From the NCBI GenBank assembly GCA_003519585.1, contig DOWL01000197.1:15971-21673 (forward strand): 5,703 nucleotides of DNA, written 5' to 3'. The DNA is from Nocardioides sp. (GTDB lineage Bacteria > Actinomycetota > Actinomycetes > Propionibacteriales > Nocardioidaceae). The notes beneath the pieces were generated by a model, which saw nothing but the letters and a program-made list of their open reading frames with translations, did no database searches and was not told the DNA's origin. Every line of letters starts with the position of its first letter. The first letter of the stretch is position 1. Positions 1-5,703 of the stretch are shown piece after piece. The position numbers and the translations under genes are program-made.

Positions 1-827
1 CGTCGATGGCCGGACGACGGCTCGACGATTCCGAGCCGTTCGTCGACCTCCGGTTGCCCGACGGCAGTCGTTGCCACGCTGCGCTCGCTCCGCTGGCCAG
101 GCCCGGCACCAGCATCTCGCTGCGGGTTCCGCCGCCGCGGGCATTCACCCTCGACGAGCTCGTCGCCGCCGGCACCTTGACCTGGCGTGGGGCAGAGCTG
201 CTCCGCGGGCTAGTCGCGGCTCGAGCGGCCTTCCTCGTCAGCGGCGGCACTGGCAGCGGCAAGACGACGCTGCTCGCGGCGCTGCTGTCGGTGGTCGAGC
301 CGACCGAGCGGCTCGTGCTCGTCGAGGACGCTTCCGAGCTCCGTCCCGACCACCCGCACGTCGTAGGGCTGGAGGGGCGGCCGGCCAACCTCGAAGGCGC
401 CGGCGCTATCGAGATGCGGACGCTGATCCGCCAGGCACTCCGGATGCGGCCGGACCGCCTGGTGGTCGGTGAGGTGCGGGGCGCCGAGGTCGTCGACCTG
501 CTCGCCGCCCTCAACACCGGCCACGAGGGCGGCTGCGGCACTCTGCACGCCAACTCCGCTCTCGACGTCCCGGCCCGGCTCGAGGCGCTGGCGCTTGCGG
601 CCGGCCTCGACCGGGCAGCCACGCACAGTCAGCTCGCCTCCGGCGTTGCCGCGGTGCTCCACGTGGTGCGCGGCCGTGACGGGGTCCGCAGGCTGGCCGA
701 GATCGCCGTGCCGAGTCGAGCAGCCGACGGGCTGGTCTCCATGGTTCCGGCCATCACCCTCGGCCACGACGGCCAGCTGCATGAGGGACGCGGTGCCCCC
801 GAGCTCGCCCGGGTGCTCGGCCTGTGA
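1..827 (+). CDS. tadA: TadA/CpaF-type pilus assembly ATPase, 5' end cut by window
   Basis: Cytoplasmic hexameric ATPase of the type II/IV secretion superfamily that powers Flp/Tad pilus assembly. The frame is open to the left edge, and the visible 274 codons are shorter than the usual length of about 350-450 residues, so the N-terminal domain is missing. The ATG at 6 is an internal Met in the conserved AGRRLDD stretch, not the start. Counting from that Met, the C-terminal RecA-like domain is complete: Walker A GGTGSGKTT at 80-88, Asp box LVLVEDASEL near 103-112, Walker B RLVVGEVRG near 151-159 with the catalytic Glu156, and His box TGHEGGCGTLHAN at 171-183. All key residues are intact. The stop overlaps the GTG start of tadB (GTGA, 824-827), which implies translational coupling. 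The family call is very secure. The narrower label (actinobacterial helicase/secretion-neighbourhood ATPase, as in Rv3659c) rests on the gene order downstream. Confidence 0.95.
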   Translation, partial: SMAGRRLDDSEPFVDLRLPDGSRCHAALAPLARPGTSISLRVPPPRAFTLDELVAAGTLTWRGAELLRGLVAARAAFLVSGGTGSGKTTLLAALLSVVEPTERLVLVEDASELRPDHPHVVGLEGRPANLEGAGAIEMRTLIRQALRMRPDRLVVGEVRGAEVVDLLAALNTGHEGGCGTLHANSALDVPARLEALALAAGLDRAATHSQLASGVAAVLHVVRGRDGVRRLAEIAVPSRAADGLVSMVPAITLGHDGQLHEGRGAPELARVLGL

Positions 828-1603
828 GCGCAGCGCTCGTCGCGCTGGCCGCTGGATGCGCTGCGGCCGGTGTGGCGCTGATGATGCCGGGTCGCCCGGT
901 GCTGCCCGCCAGACCGAGTCGTGGGCGGGTCACCCGACGAGCGATCGTGCTGGGCGTGGCTCCGGTGTTCGTCTGGGTGCCTCCAGACGCACTGGCGCCT
1001 GCCCTGATCGCGGCGGCCGCGATCGGCTTCGGCTGGCTGCTGTGGCTGCGGCGTCGCGAGCGGAAGGCGGCCGACGCCACTGGTCGGCGGGTCCTGGAGA
1101 CCTGCGAGTACCTGGCGTCCGAGCTCGCCGCCGGCCAGCCTCCAGGTGCCGCGCTGGCCCGGGCCGCAGCTGACTGGCCGGAGCTCGACCCGGTCGCCGA
1201 GGCGTTCCGGGTCGGATCCGACGTGCCCGCCGCACTACGCACCGTCGCAGCGCGAGCTGGTGCGGCCGACCTGCGCCTGCTTGCCGCCGCGTGGCACGTC
1301 GCGCACCGCACCGGACAGGGGCTCGCCGACGCCGTCGACCGCGTGTCGCGGCAACTGGTGGAGGCGCGGGCCACCCGTCGGGTCGTCGATGGCGAGCTCG
1401 CCTCGGCTCGCGCCACCGCGCGCCTGGTGGCCTTGCTTCCGGTGGCGGCCCTGGCCATGGGATCGGGGGTGGGCGGGGATCCGGTGGGGTTCTTGCTGCG
1501 GACACCGCCAGGTTGGCTCTGCCTCGGAGCGGGCCTGGCATTCGGACTGGCCGGCTTGTGGTGGATCGAGTCGCTGGCCCGAGCCGTGGATCGAGGGCCG
1601 TGA
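824..1603 (+). CDS. tadB: TadB-like inner-membrane platform protein (T2SSF family)
   Basis: A 259-residue polytopic membrane protein that would form, with TadC, the platform on which the TadA ATPase acts. Hydrophobic segments lie at about 3-22, 40-75, 196-215 and 230-249. The cytoplasmic helical T2SSF core between them (about 85-195) has the family patterns LASELAAGQPPGAAL (97-111) and AWHVAHRTGQGLADAV (156-171). The hydrophobic pair after the core, followed by a short basic tail, is typical. The start is the GTG at 824, which overlaps the tadA stop by four bases. No Shine-Dalgarno sequence is visible, so initiation probably depends on coupling to tadA. The stop TGA at 1601-1603 shares a base with the next ATG. 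Length and topology fit short actinobacterial TadB proteins such as Rv3658c. TadB versus TadC naming rests on order, since both are T2SSF proteins. Confidence 0.9.
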   Translation: MSAALVALAAGCAAAGVALMMPGRPVLPARPSRGRVTRRAIVLGVAPVFVWVPPDALAPALIAAAAIGFGWLLWLRRRERKAADATGRRVLETCEYLASELAAGQPPGAALARAAADWPELDPVAEAFRVGSDVPAALRTVAARAGAADLRLLAAAWHVAHRTGQGLADAVDRVSRQLVEARATRRVVDGELASARATARLVALLPVAALAMGSGVGGDPVGFLLRTPPGWLCLGAGLAFGLAGLWWIESLARAVDRGP

Positions 1604-2313
1604 TGGTGCTGTCCGGCGTCCTCGCCGGTGTGGCGCTGGCCCTGCTGCTACCCGGCCACCACCGGCTCGACCCTCCTGCTGCCGTTGTCGCCGCGCGTCG
1701 GTCCGATCGCGACTGGCTCCGGCGGTGGCGTCCGGTCTGGATGGTGTCGGCGGCGGTGGCCGCCGCACTGTTCCTGGGTGGCAGGGCAGGCCTCGTCGCG
1801 GGCCTCCTCGCTGCCACCGCCACGTGGCTGGTCATCGAGCGATCTGAGCCCGCACACGTGCGGCGAGATCGCGAGCTCGCCGCACGCGACCTGCCGCACG
1901 TCGTGGGGCTGCTGGGCGACGCGCTCCGGGCCGGTCAGGCACCGGTCGATGCGCTGGCGGTGGTGGTGGCCGCGCTGCCTGGGCCGGCTTCTGAGCGGCT
2001 GGCGGAGACCGTTCCTCGGCTGCGACTGGGTGTGCACCCCCTCCAGGTCTGGTCCGAGCTCGCCGCCGATCCCGCACTCGGGCCGCTCGGCAGAGCCATG
2101 GCCCGTGCTCACCGCACGGGGGGCGCAGTGGTCCCGACCATCGAGCGGCTGGCCGACGACTTGGCCCGGGCCGCACGCTCCGACGTCGAAGACCGGGCCC
2201 GTGCGGTCGGCGTCAAAGCCGCGGTGCCTCTCGGACTCTGTCTGCTGCCGGCGTTCGTGCTCATCGGGATCGTGCCCGTCGTGGCCGGACTCGTGACCAG
2301 CCTGGGCCTCTGA
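1603..2313 (+). CDS. tadC: TadC-like inner-membrane platform protein (T2SSF family)
   Basis: A 236-residue second platform subunit, expected to pair with TadB in the membrane. Hydrophobic segments lie at about 2-17, 45-78 and 205-235. The cytoplasmic T2SSF core has DLPHVVGLLGDALRAGQAP (96-114) and the conserved AHRTGGAVVPTIERLADDL (169-187), followed by the charged helix and the Gly/Leu/Val-rich final membrane hairpin usual for TadC. I chose the ATG at 1603 because GAGGG at 1593-1597 sits five bases upstream. The GTG at 1600 is in frame and would give the same kind of GTGA overlap with tadB as seen between tadA and tadB, so it is a real alternative that adds one residue. The frame is also open far upstream inside tadB, but that stretch is out of phase with the real coding and shows no T2SSF similarity. 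No gene follows directly; about 140 bp separate it from the pilin. Confidence 0.89.
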   Translation: MVLSGVLAGVALALLLPGHHRLDPPAAVVAARRSDRDWLRRWRPVWMVSAAVAAALFLGGRAGLVAGLLAATATWLVIERSEPAHVRRDRELAARDLPHVVGLLGDALRAGQAPVDALAVVVAALPGPASERLAETVPRLRLGVHPLQVWSELAADPALGPLGRAMARAHRTGGAVVPTIERLADDLARAARSDVEDRARAVGVKAAVPLGLCLLPAFVLIGIVPVVAGLVTSLGL

Positions 2314-2419
2314 GCCATGACCGCCAGCCGTCCACAGACGACCCGATCGAACCGGCTCTCCACAGCGGCTTGGTCCGCGGCCCGCGACCGGGGGCCACCG
2401 GCCGCAGAGTTCGAAGTCC

Positions 2420-2436
2420 GGGCCGCGCCGCGGCCC
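2420..2436. repeat. 8+8 bp perfect inverted repeat upstream of the pilin RBS
   Basis: GGGCCGCG (2420-2427), one spacer base, then CGCGGCCC (2429-2436). It ends eight bases before the Shine-Dalgarno sequence of the pilin gene. As RNA it could fold into a GC-only hairpin (after opening the inner pairs for a loop); as DNA it could be an operator. In sequence this GC-rich, an 8-bp match of this kind is expected by chance about as often as not in a window of this size, so function is speculative. No U-run follows, so it is not an intrinsic terminator. Confidence 0.4.
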
Positions 2437-2444
2437 ACGTCACG

Positions 2445-2450
2445 AAGGAG
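2445..2450 (+). promoter_or_regulatory. Ribosome binding site of the pilin gene (AAGGAG)
   Basis: AAGGAG lies four bases before the ATG at 2455, the best Shine-Dalgarno match at any start in the tad cluster. It decides the pilin start: the upstream in-frame ATG at 2317 has no comparable site. A strong site suits a major pilin that must be made in excess of the assembly machine. Confidence 0.75.
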
Positions 2451-2454
2451 TCCC

Positions 2455-2640
2455 ATGCTTACGCCTCTCACCCGCCGAGCTCGCGCCGAACTCGGCATCA
2501 CCACCGCCGAGTACGCCGTCGGCACCGCTGCCGGCGCGGGCCTGGCCGGCCTGCTCTACAAGATGCTCACCGGCGGCTTCGGCGACCGGCTGCTGAAGCT
2601 GCTCTACGACCACGTCCTCGGCCTGCTCGGCATCGGGTGA
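2455..2640 (+). CDS. DUF4244 Flp-type pilin (Rv3656c-like)
   Basis: A 61-residue protein and the likely major pilin subunit of this Tad locus. The short, basic leader MLTPLTRRARAELG ends in Gly14. It is followed by ITTAEY, an exact match to the Flp prepilin motif G|xxxxEY, with Glu19 at mature position +5 and Tyr20 at +6. Cleavage after Gly14 by a TadV/CpaA-type peptidase is predicted, leaving about 47 residues. The mature part is one hydrophobic helix (about 21-40) and a short amphipathic C-terminal tail rich in Leu. The DUF4244 pattern TTAEYAVGTAAGAGLAGLLY (16-35) is clear. The start at 2455 is set by AAGGAG four bases upstream; an ATG at 2317 would add 46 residues and give an implausibly long leader. 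The gene is followed by tadE after seven bases. The family is named by domain; the pilin role comes from motif and neighbourhood, not from experiment here. Confidence 0.9.
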   Translation: MLTPLTRRARAELGITTAEYAVGTAAGAGLAGLLYKMLTGGFGDRLLKLLYDHVLGLLGIG

Positions 2641-2647
2641 CGTCGTC

Positions 2648-3022
2648 GTGACCAGGGCACGGGCACACCGCGGCCGAGGCGCCGCAACGGCCGAGCTGGC
2701 GATGGTGCTGCCGCTGCTGGTGGCGGTGGCGATCGGGCTGGTCTGGCTGCTGGCGGTGGGAGCGGCTCAGCTGCGCACCGTCGATGCAGCCCGGGAGACC
2801 GCCCGTGCCCTGGCTCGTGGCGACGAGGAGGGCGCCGCGGTCGCCCGAGGCCTCGAGGTGGCACCGGCCGGCAGCGCGGTCGCCGTCAGCCGCGGCGCGG
2901 GCGAGGTGCGGGTGACGGTCACCGGCCGGGTCGAGGGTCCGGGCGGGCTGTTCGCCCAACTGCCCTCGCCCCGGCTCCGGGCGGAAGCGGTCGCGACCGA
3001 CGAGGGTGAGGTCGGCCCATGA
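2648..3022 (+). CDS. tadE: TadE-like pseudopilin
   Basis: A 124-residue single-pass protein of the TadE family (Rv3655c-like), which in characterised Tad systems are pseudopilins processed by the prepilin peptidase and needed for assembly or export. A short Arg-rich leader ends at Gly11, followed by AATAEL, so Glu16 falls at +5 as in true pilins. A hydrophobic segment runs over about 17-40. It is followed by AARETARALARGDEEGAA (47-64), the usual TadE pattern of Ala/Arg/Glu helix, and then a small beta-rich outer domain (about 68-118). The start is the GTG at 2648, seven bases after the pilin stop; GGGTGA at 2635-2640, overlapping the pilin's stop, could serve as a weak ribosome binding site. 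It overlaps the next gene by four bases (ATGA, 3019-3022). Confidence 0.88.
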   Translation: MTRARAHRGRGAATAELAMVLPLLVAVAIGLVWLLAVGAAQLRTVDAARETARALARGDEEGAAVARGLEVAPAGSAVAVSRGAGEVRVTVTGRVEGPGGLFAQLPSPRLRAEAVATDEGEVGP

Positions 3023-3369
3023 GCTTCCGTCCGCGGACACAGCGAGGCTCGGCCACGCTGTTCGCCGTGGCGGTGCTCGGCCTGCTCATGCTGGTCGGGG
3101 CCGCGCTCGGCGTCGTCGCCGCGATGGTGCATGCCCACCGGGTGGCGCAGGCCGCGGCTGATCTGGCCGCACTGGCCGGTGCCGAGGCCGGCGCCCGTGG
3201 CGGCGACGCGTGCTCGTCCGCGTCCGCGATCGCGTCGGCCAACGGCGCGATCCTCGACTCCTGCGCCGCCACCGGCCTCGAGCTCCGTGTGCAGGTCACG
3301 GTCCGCGGCCCACGATGGCTAGGGCAGCGCCACGATCTCGCGGCCCAGGCGCGCGCCGGTCCGGCTTGA
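3019..3369 (+). CDS. Rv3654c-like TadE/TadG-family secreted or membrane protein
   Basis: A 116-residue last gene of the tad cluster, resembling the actinobacterial helicase/secretion-neighbourhood TadE-like family (Rv3654c type). The basic N-terminus ends in QRGSATLFAVAVLGL, followed by a hydrophobic segment (about 12-37). Then comes the characteristic helix HRVAQAAADLAALAGAEAG (40-58), shared with Flp pilus TadG/TadE-like proteins. The outer part holds two cysteines, Cys65 and Cys82, flanking ASAIASANGAIL; this pair is typical of the family and could form a disulfide outside the membrane. A pilin-like Gly10 is present, but mature position +5 is Phe15 rather than Glu. The start ATG at 3019 has GAGGT at 3008-3012 six bases upstream and overlaps tadE by four bases. 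Its molecular role is unknown; a minor pilin or pilus-associated protein is the likely job. Confidence 0.85.
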   Translation: MSFRPRTQRGSATLFAVAVLGLLMLVGAALGVVAAMVHAHRVAQAAADLAALAGAEAGARGGDACSSASAIASANGAILDSCAATGLELRVQVTVRGPRWLGQRHDLAAQARAGPA

Positions 3370-3515
3370 TACCCCGGCGAGTTTCGGCCCCGATCGTGCG
3401 CGCCACGACCTGACCACGCTGGAGGGCTATCCCATCACCCGTTCCTGGCGAGGCGCGCCGACGAGGGCGGGTCCAGGCTGATCCGATACCGAGTCCACCT
3501 CTCTTCACGTCGTTC
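3370..3515 (+). other. Spacer between the tad cluster and the LuxR-type regulator
   Basis: No gene is called here. The regulator frame is open from 3414, just after an in-frame TGA at 3411-3413, yet contains no ATG, GTG or TTG before 3516. GGAGGG at 3421-3426 is a good Shine-Dalgarno match but no canonical start lies at a suitable distance in any frame. A 5-bp stem (TCGTG 3394-3398, CACGA 3404-3408) is present, but without a T-run it is not a convincing terminator of the tad operon. GGCGCGCC (3452-3459) is a plain 8-bp palindrome. No clear promoter was recognised. Confidence 0.5.
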
Positions 3516-5703
3516 GTGGGCCGCCGACCGCTCCTCACCGAGGTCAGGCAGCGGCTCGCGGAGACGCGCGTCGTGACCCTGACCGGCGCCGGTGGGATTG
3601 GGAAGACCCGGGTCGCCGCACGTGTCGTGGACGAGGAGCGCGACGGTCACCGCGATGGGCGTTGGTGGGTCGAACTCAGCTCGGTGGGTGACCCCGCGCT
3701 GGTACTGCCGACCGTGGCCACGGCGATAGGCCTGCAGGCGCCGGCAGCCGTGGCCCTCACCGAGCTGATCGCCGACCAGATCTGCGATCGTCGGGCCCTG
3801 CTGGTGCTCGACGGGTGTGAGCGCCAGTGGGGCCCGGTGGTCGACCTGGTGATTTTCCTGCGCACCCACTGCCCGAACCTACGGATCGTCGCGACGAGCC
3901 GTCAGGTCCTAGGGGTGAGCGGTGAGGCGGTGGTCCGGGTGCCACCGCTCACCGTCCCTCCGGCGGGGGTGTCCGTAGCGCCGGAGAGCTTGGCGCAGTA
4001 CGAGGCGATCGCGTTGTTCCTCGACCGCGCCGCACTCGCCGGGTCGGGTCTCCGGCTCACCGACGACAACGCCGAACCGGTCGCGGAGCTGTGCCGGACG
4101 CTCGAAGGAATCCCGCTTGCCGTCGAGCTCGCTGCGGCTCGAAGCGTGGCCCTGTCACCGGAGGTGATGCTCGAGCAGATGTGTAACCGGCTGCGGCTCC
4201 TCGACGACGGATATGTCGATGCCCCGGAGCGGCACCGATCGTTGGCGGCCTGCGCCGCGTGGAGCTTCGACCTATGCACGGACGGGGAGCGGGCTCTGTG
4301 GAGCCGGATGGCGGTCTTCTCCGGTGGGTGCGACTTCCACGCCGTGGAAGCGGTCTGCGTCGGCGACGACCTCGACGCTGAACTCCAGACCGATGAGATC
4401 CCCGGTCTGCTCGCCTCGCTGGTCGACCAGGCGGTGCTGAACGCGAGGCACTCGAGGGATGGCAGCGTGCGGTACACGATGCCGGCCTACCTCGCTGCGT
4501 ACGGTCGGCAGCAGTTGGACGATCGGGAGCTGCTCGACCGTTGGCGTGGGCGGCACGCGCAGTGGATCGCCGGTCTCGCGGTCGGGTTCCGCGCCGGCTG
4601 GACCGGCGGTCGGCAGGGTTCGCTGCTGCGCGACGTACGGCGCGAGCACGCCAACGTCCGGGCGGCGCTGGACTTCTGCGCCTCCGATCTTGCGCTCTCC
4701 GAACTGGTGCTCGGCATCGTCACCGACCTGGATCTCTTCTGGGTGACGACCGGCTTGGCCAACGAGGCCCGCCATTGGCTCGGGGTCGGCCTGGCATCTC
4801 AGCGCGGCAAGCCGGCGGAGCGCGCGCTGGGGATGCTCCTCGCGGCGAAGTTCGCGGGGTTGCAGTACGACCTCACGGATGCGCGTGCCCTGCTGGCGCG
4901 GGGATCCTCGGCCGCGGAGACGGCCGACGACGACCACGCGCGAGGGCTGCTCCACGTCCTGAGCGCTGTCCTCGCCGTTTGGGACGGCGAGTTCGACGCG
5001 GCGGTCGAAGCGGCGCAGGCCGCCGTCCCCCTGCTGCGTTCCAGTGACGACGCCGAGCTGCTCGGCCTGGCGGTCGTCGGTCTCGCCATGGCGGTCGCCG
5101 GCGACCGGGAGGCGGCCGTGGCGGCGTACGAGCGCGCAATCGCGCGCTCGGAGGAGATCGGCGAGACGTTCCGGCGCTCGTTGGCGCTCTCGGGGCTGGG
5201 GGAGCTCGCCCTCGAAGGACGTGAGCTTGCGCGGGCGACCGAGCTGACGAGTCAGGCGCTGCGGATGAAGGTCGCGCTCGACGACCGGATGGGAATCGCG
5301 GTCGGTCTGGACTCGCTGGGCCGTATCGCACTGGCCGAGTCGAGGTTCGAGCGGGCCGCCGTACTCCTCGGTGCGGCTCAGGCGATCTGGGATGCGATCG
5401 GCATGCGCGAGACCGGCAACCCGTTCGTGCGGATGCCGACGTCGTGGGAGAGCCTGCACCGGTGTCGTCGACGGCTGGGCAAGACGGCCTTCCGGACGGC
5501 GTTCCGGCAAGGCGCGTCGTTGACCCAGAAGCGTGCGATCGACTTCGCACTCACCGACGAGCTTGATCTGGCCGAGAGTGACCGCGCGTCGCTGGAGGAG
5601 TCGCCACTGACTCGGCGGGAGACGGAGGTGGCCGCCCTGGTCGCTGAAGGACTTTCCAATCCGGAGATCGCGGCCAGGCTCGTGATCTCGGTGCGCACTG
5701 CTC
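3516..5703 (+). CDS. STAND ATPase regulator with C-terminal LuxR HTH, 3' end cut by window
   Basis: A large transcriptional regulator of the NB-ARC/AfsR-like ATPase plus LuxR class. 729 codons are visible and open to the right edge. Numbering from the GTG at 3516: VGRR at 1-4, Walker A GAGGIGKT at 24-31, Walker B LLVLDGCE at 95-102, sensor LRIVATSR at 122-129, EGIPLAVELAA at 197-207, RHRSLAACAAWSFDL at 239-253 leading into a winged-helix region (to about 330), and then a TPR-like helical region (about 390-625). LLGAAQAIWDAIG (about 617-629) is the usual segment before the DNA-binding domain. The LuxR helix-turn-helix begins at SPLTRRETEV (696-705) and SNPEIAARL (714-722), and is cut inside the recognition helix, about 25-30 residues short. 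Such proteins bind ATP, sense an unknown ligand through the helical repeats and control transcription. The start is doubtful: family-like T-S-F codons lie in frame at 3507-3515, upstream of the only canonical start. GC content looks lower than in the tad genes. Confidence 0.88.
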   Translation, partial: MGRRPLLTEVRQRLAETRVVTLTGAGGIGKTRVAARVVDEERDGHRDGRWWVELSSVGDPALVLPTVATAIGLQAPAAVALTELIADQICDRRALLVLDGCERQWGPVVDLVIFLRTHCPNLRIVATSRQVLGVSGEAVVRVPPLTVPPAGVSVAPESLAQYEAIALFLDRAALAGSGLRLTDDNAEPVAELCRTLEGIPLAVELAAARSVALSPEVMLEQMCNRLRLLDDGYVDAPERHRSLAACAAWSFDLCTDGERALWSRMAVFSGGCDFHAVEAVCVGDDLDAELQTDEIPGLLASLVDQAVLNARHSRDGSVRYTMPAYLAAYGRQQLDDRELLDRWRGRHAQWIAGLAVGFRAGWTGGRQGSLLRDVRREHANVRAALDFCASDLALSELVLGIVTDLDLFWVTTGLANEARHWLGVGLASQRGKPAERALGMLLAAKFAGLQYDLTDARALLARGSSAAETADDDHARGLLHVLSAVLAVWDGEFDAAVEAAQAAVPLLRSSDDAELLGLAVVGLAMAVAGDREAAVAAYERAIARSEEIGETFRRSLALSGLGELALEGRELARATELTSQALRMKVALDDRMGIAVGLDSLGRIALAESRFERAAVLLGAAQAIWDAIGMRETGNPFVRMPTSWESLHRCRRRLGKTAFRTAFRQGASLTQKRAIDFALTDELDLAESDRASLEESPLTRRETEVAALVAEGLSNPEIAARLVISVRTA

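Larger units (their letters stand above)
2314..2454 (+). other. Leader region between tadC and the pilin gene
   Basis: This is the only sizeable gap in the tad cluster, where every other junction is an overlap or 7 bp. It splits the machine genes from the pilin and pseudopilin genes, so it is a plausible site for a separate promoter or an mRNA processing or stability element that raises pilin expression. I see no convincing -35/-10 pair. It contains a 17-bp inverted repeat (2420-2436) and a good ribosome binding site (2445-2450). The frame of the pilin is open here, with an ATG at 2317, so an N-terminally extended product cannot be excluded, but this stretch reads as Arg/Pro/Ser-rich sequence without a recognisable domain. 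Confidence 0.5.

Noticed and set aside
1291..1602. Upstream extension of the tadC frame inside tadB
   Set aside because: The extension has no T2SSF similarity and is read in another frame of a well-supported tadB. The start at 1603 has a ribosome binding site and the usual coupling overlap.
930..1835. A 301-codon open frame on the minus strand across tadB and tadC
   Set aside because: It is low-complexity Arg/Pro/Ala-rich sequence, antisense to clear T2SSF genes, with no domain. It is a GC shadow.
2331..2365. Two copies of TCCACAG 28 bp apart in the pilin leader
   Set aside because: Only seven bases are shared, with no third copy or symmetry. This is too weak to call a binding-site array, and it does not match a DnaA box.
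2317..2454. ATG at 2317 as the pilin start
   Set aside because: It has no ribosome binding site and would put about 60 residues before the cleavage Gly, far longer than Flp leaders. The ATG at 2455 has AAGGAG at good spacing.
3394..3408. Inverted repeat TCGTG-5-CACGA as a tad operon terminator
   Set aside because: The stem is only 5 bp and no T-rich run follows, so it is not distinguishable from chance.
4272..5510. A 412-codon open frame on the minus strand
   Set aside because: It lies entirely within the regulator gene. Its translation is Arg/Gly/Pro/Glu-rich without recognisable motifs, while the plus strand carries complete family motifs. It is a by-product of high GC content.
1..5703. 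tRNA, rRNA, CRISPR array, insertion sequence or attachment site
   Set aside because: I saw no cloverleaf-like sequence, regular direct repeats, transposase motifs or terminal inverted repeats. Almost the whole window is explained by coding sequence.

Overview
The window is very GC-rich (roughly 70-75% by eye). It is densely packed with plus-strand genes that overlap by 1-4 bases, use GTG as well as ATG starts, and show strong G/C third-position bias. The gene order tadA-tadB-tadC-DUF4244-tadE-TadE/G-like matches the compact Flp/Tad pilus locus of Actinomycetota, such as Rv3659c to Rv3654c in Mycobacterium tuberculosis. An actinomycete is therefore the best call. The genus cannot be read from the sequence.

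Positions 1-2313 hold the assembly machine: the C-terminal two thirds of a TadA/CpaF secretion ATPase (its start lies left of the window), followed by two inner-membrane T2SSF platform proteins, TadB and TadC. The three are joined by stop/start overlaps (GTGA, TGATG). A gap of about 140 bp (2314-2454), with an 8+8 bp inverted repeat and a good Shine-Dalgarno sequence, precedes the substrates. These are a 61-residue DUF4244 Flp-type pilin with a textbook G|xxxxEY prepilin motif (2455-2640), a TadE-like pseudopilin (2648-3022), and an overlapping Rv3654c-like TadE/G protein with a cysteine pair (3019-3369). The inferred system is this: TadA hydrolyses ATP in the cytoplasm and drives TadB/TadC, which extrude processed pilin and minor pilins through the single membrane. 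The prepilin peptidase is not in this window.

Positions 3370-5703 hold a short spacer and then a large STAND-type regulator cut by the right edge: an N-terminal NB-ARC-like ATPase, a winged-helix region, a TPR-like helical region, and the start of a C-terminal LuxR (GerE) DNA-binding domain. It is visibly less GC-rich than the tad genes. It has no ATG, GTG or TTG start upstream of its conserved FVGR motif, although the family-like residues T-S-F just upstream are present in frame. Whether it regulates the pilus genes or is an unrelated neighbour cannot be decided from sequence.

I did not find a clearly undescribed system. The most interesting points are the conserved prepilin-like N-termini of three consecutive small proteins (two with Glu at +5, one without) and the anomalous 5' end of the regulator.
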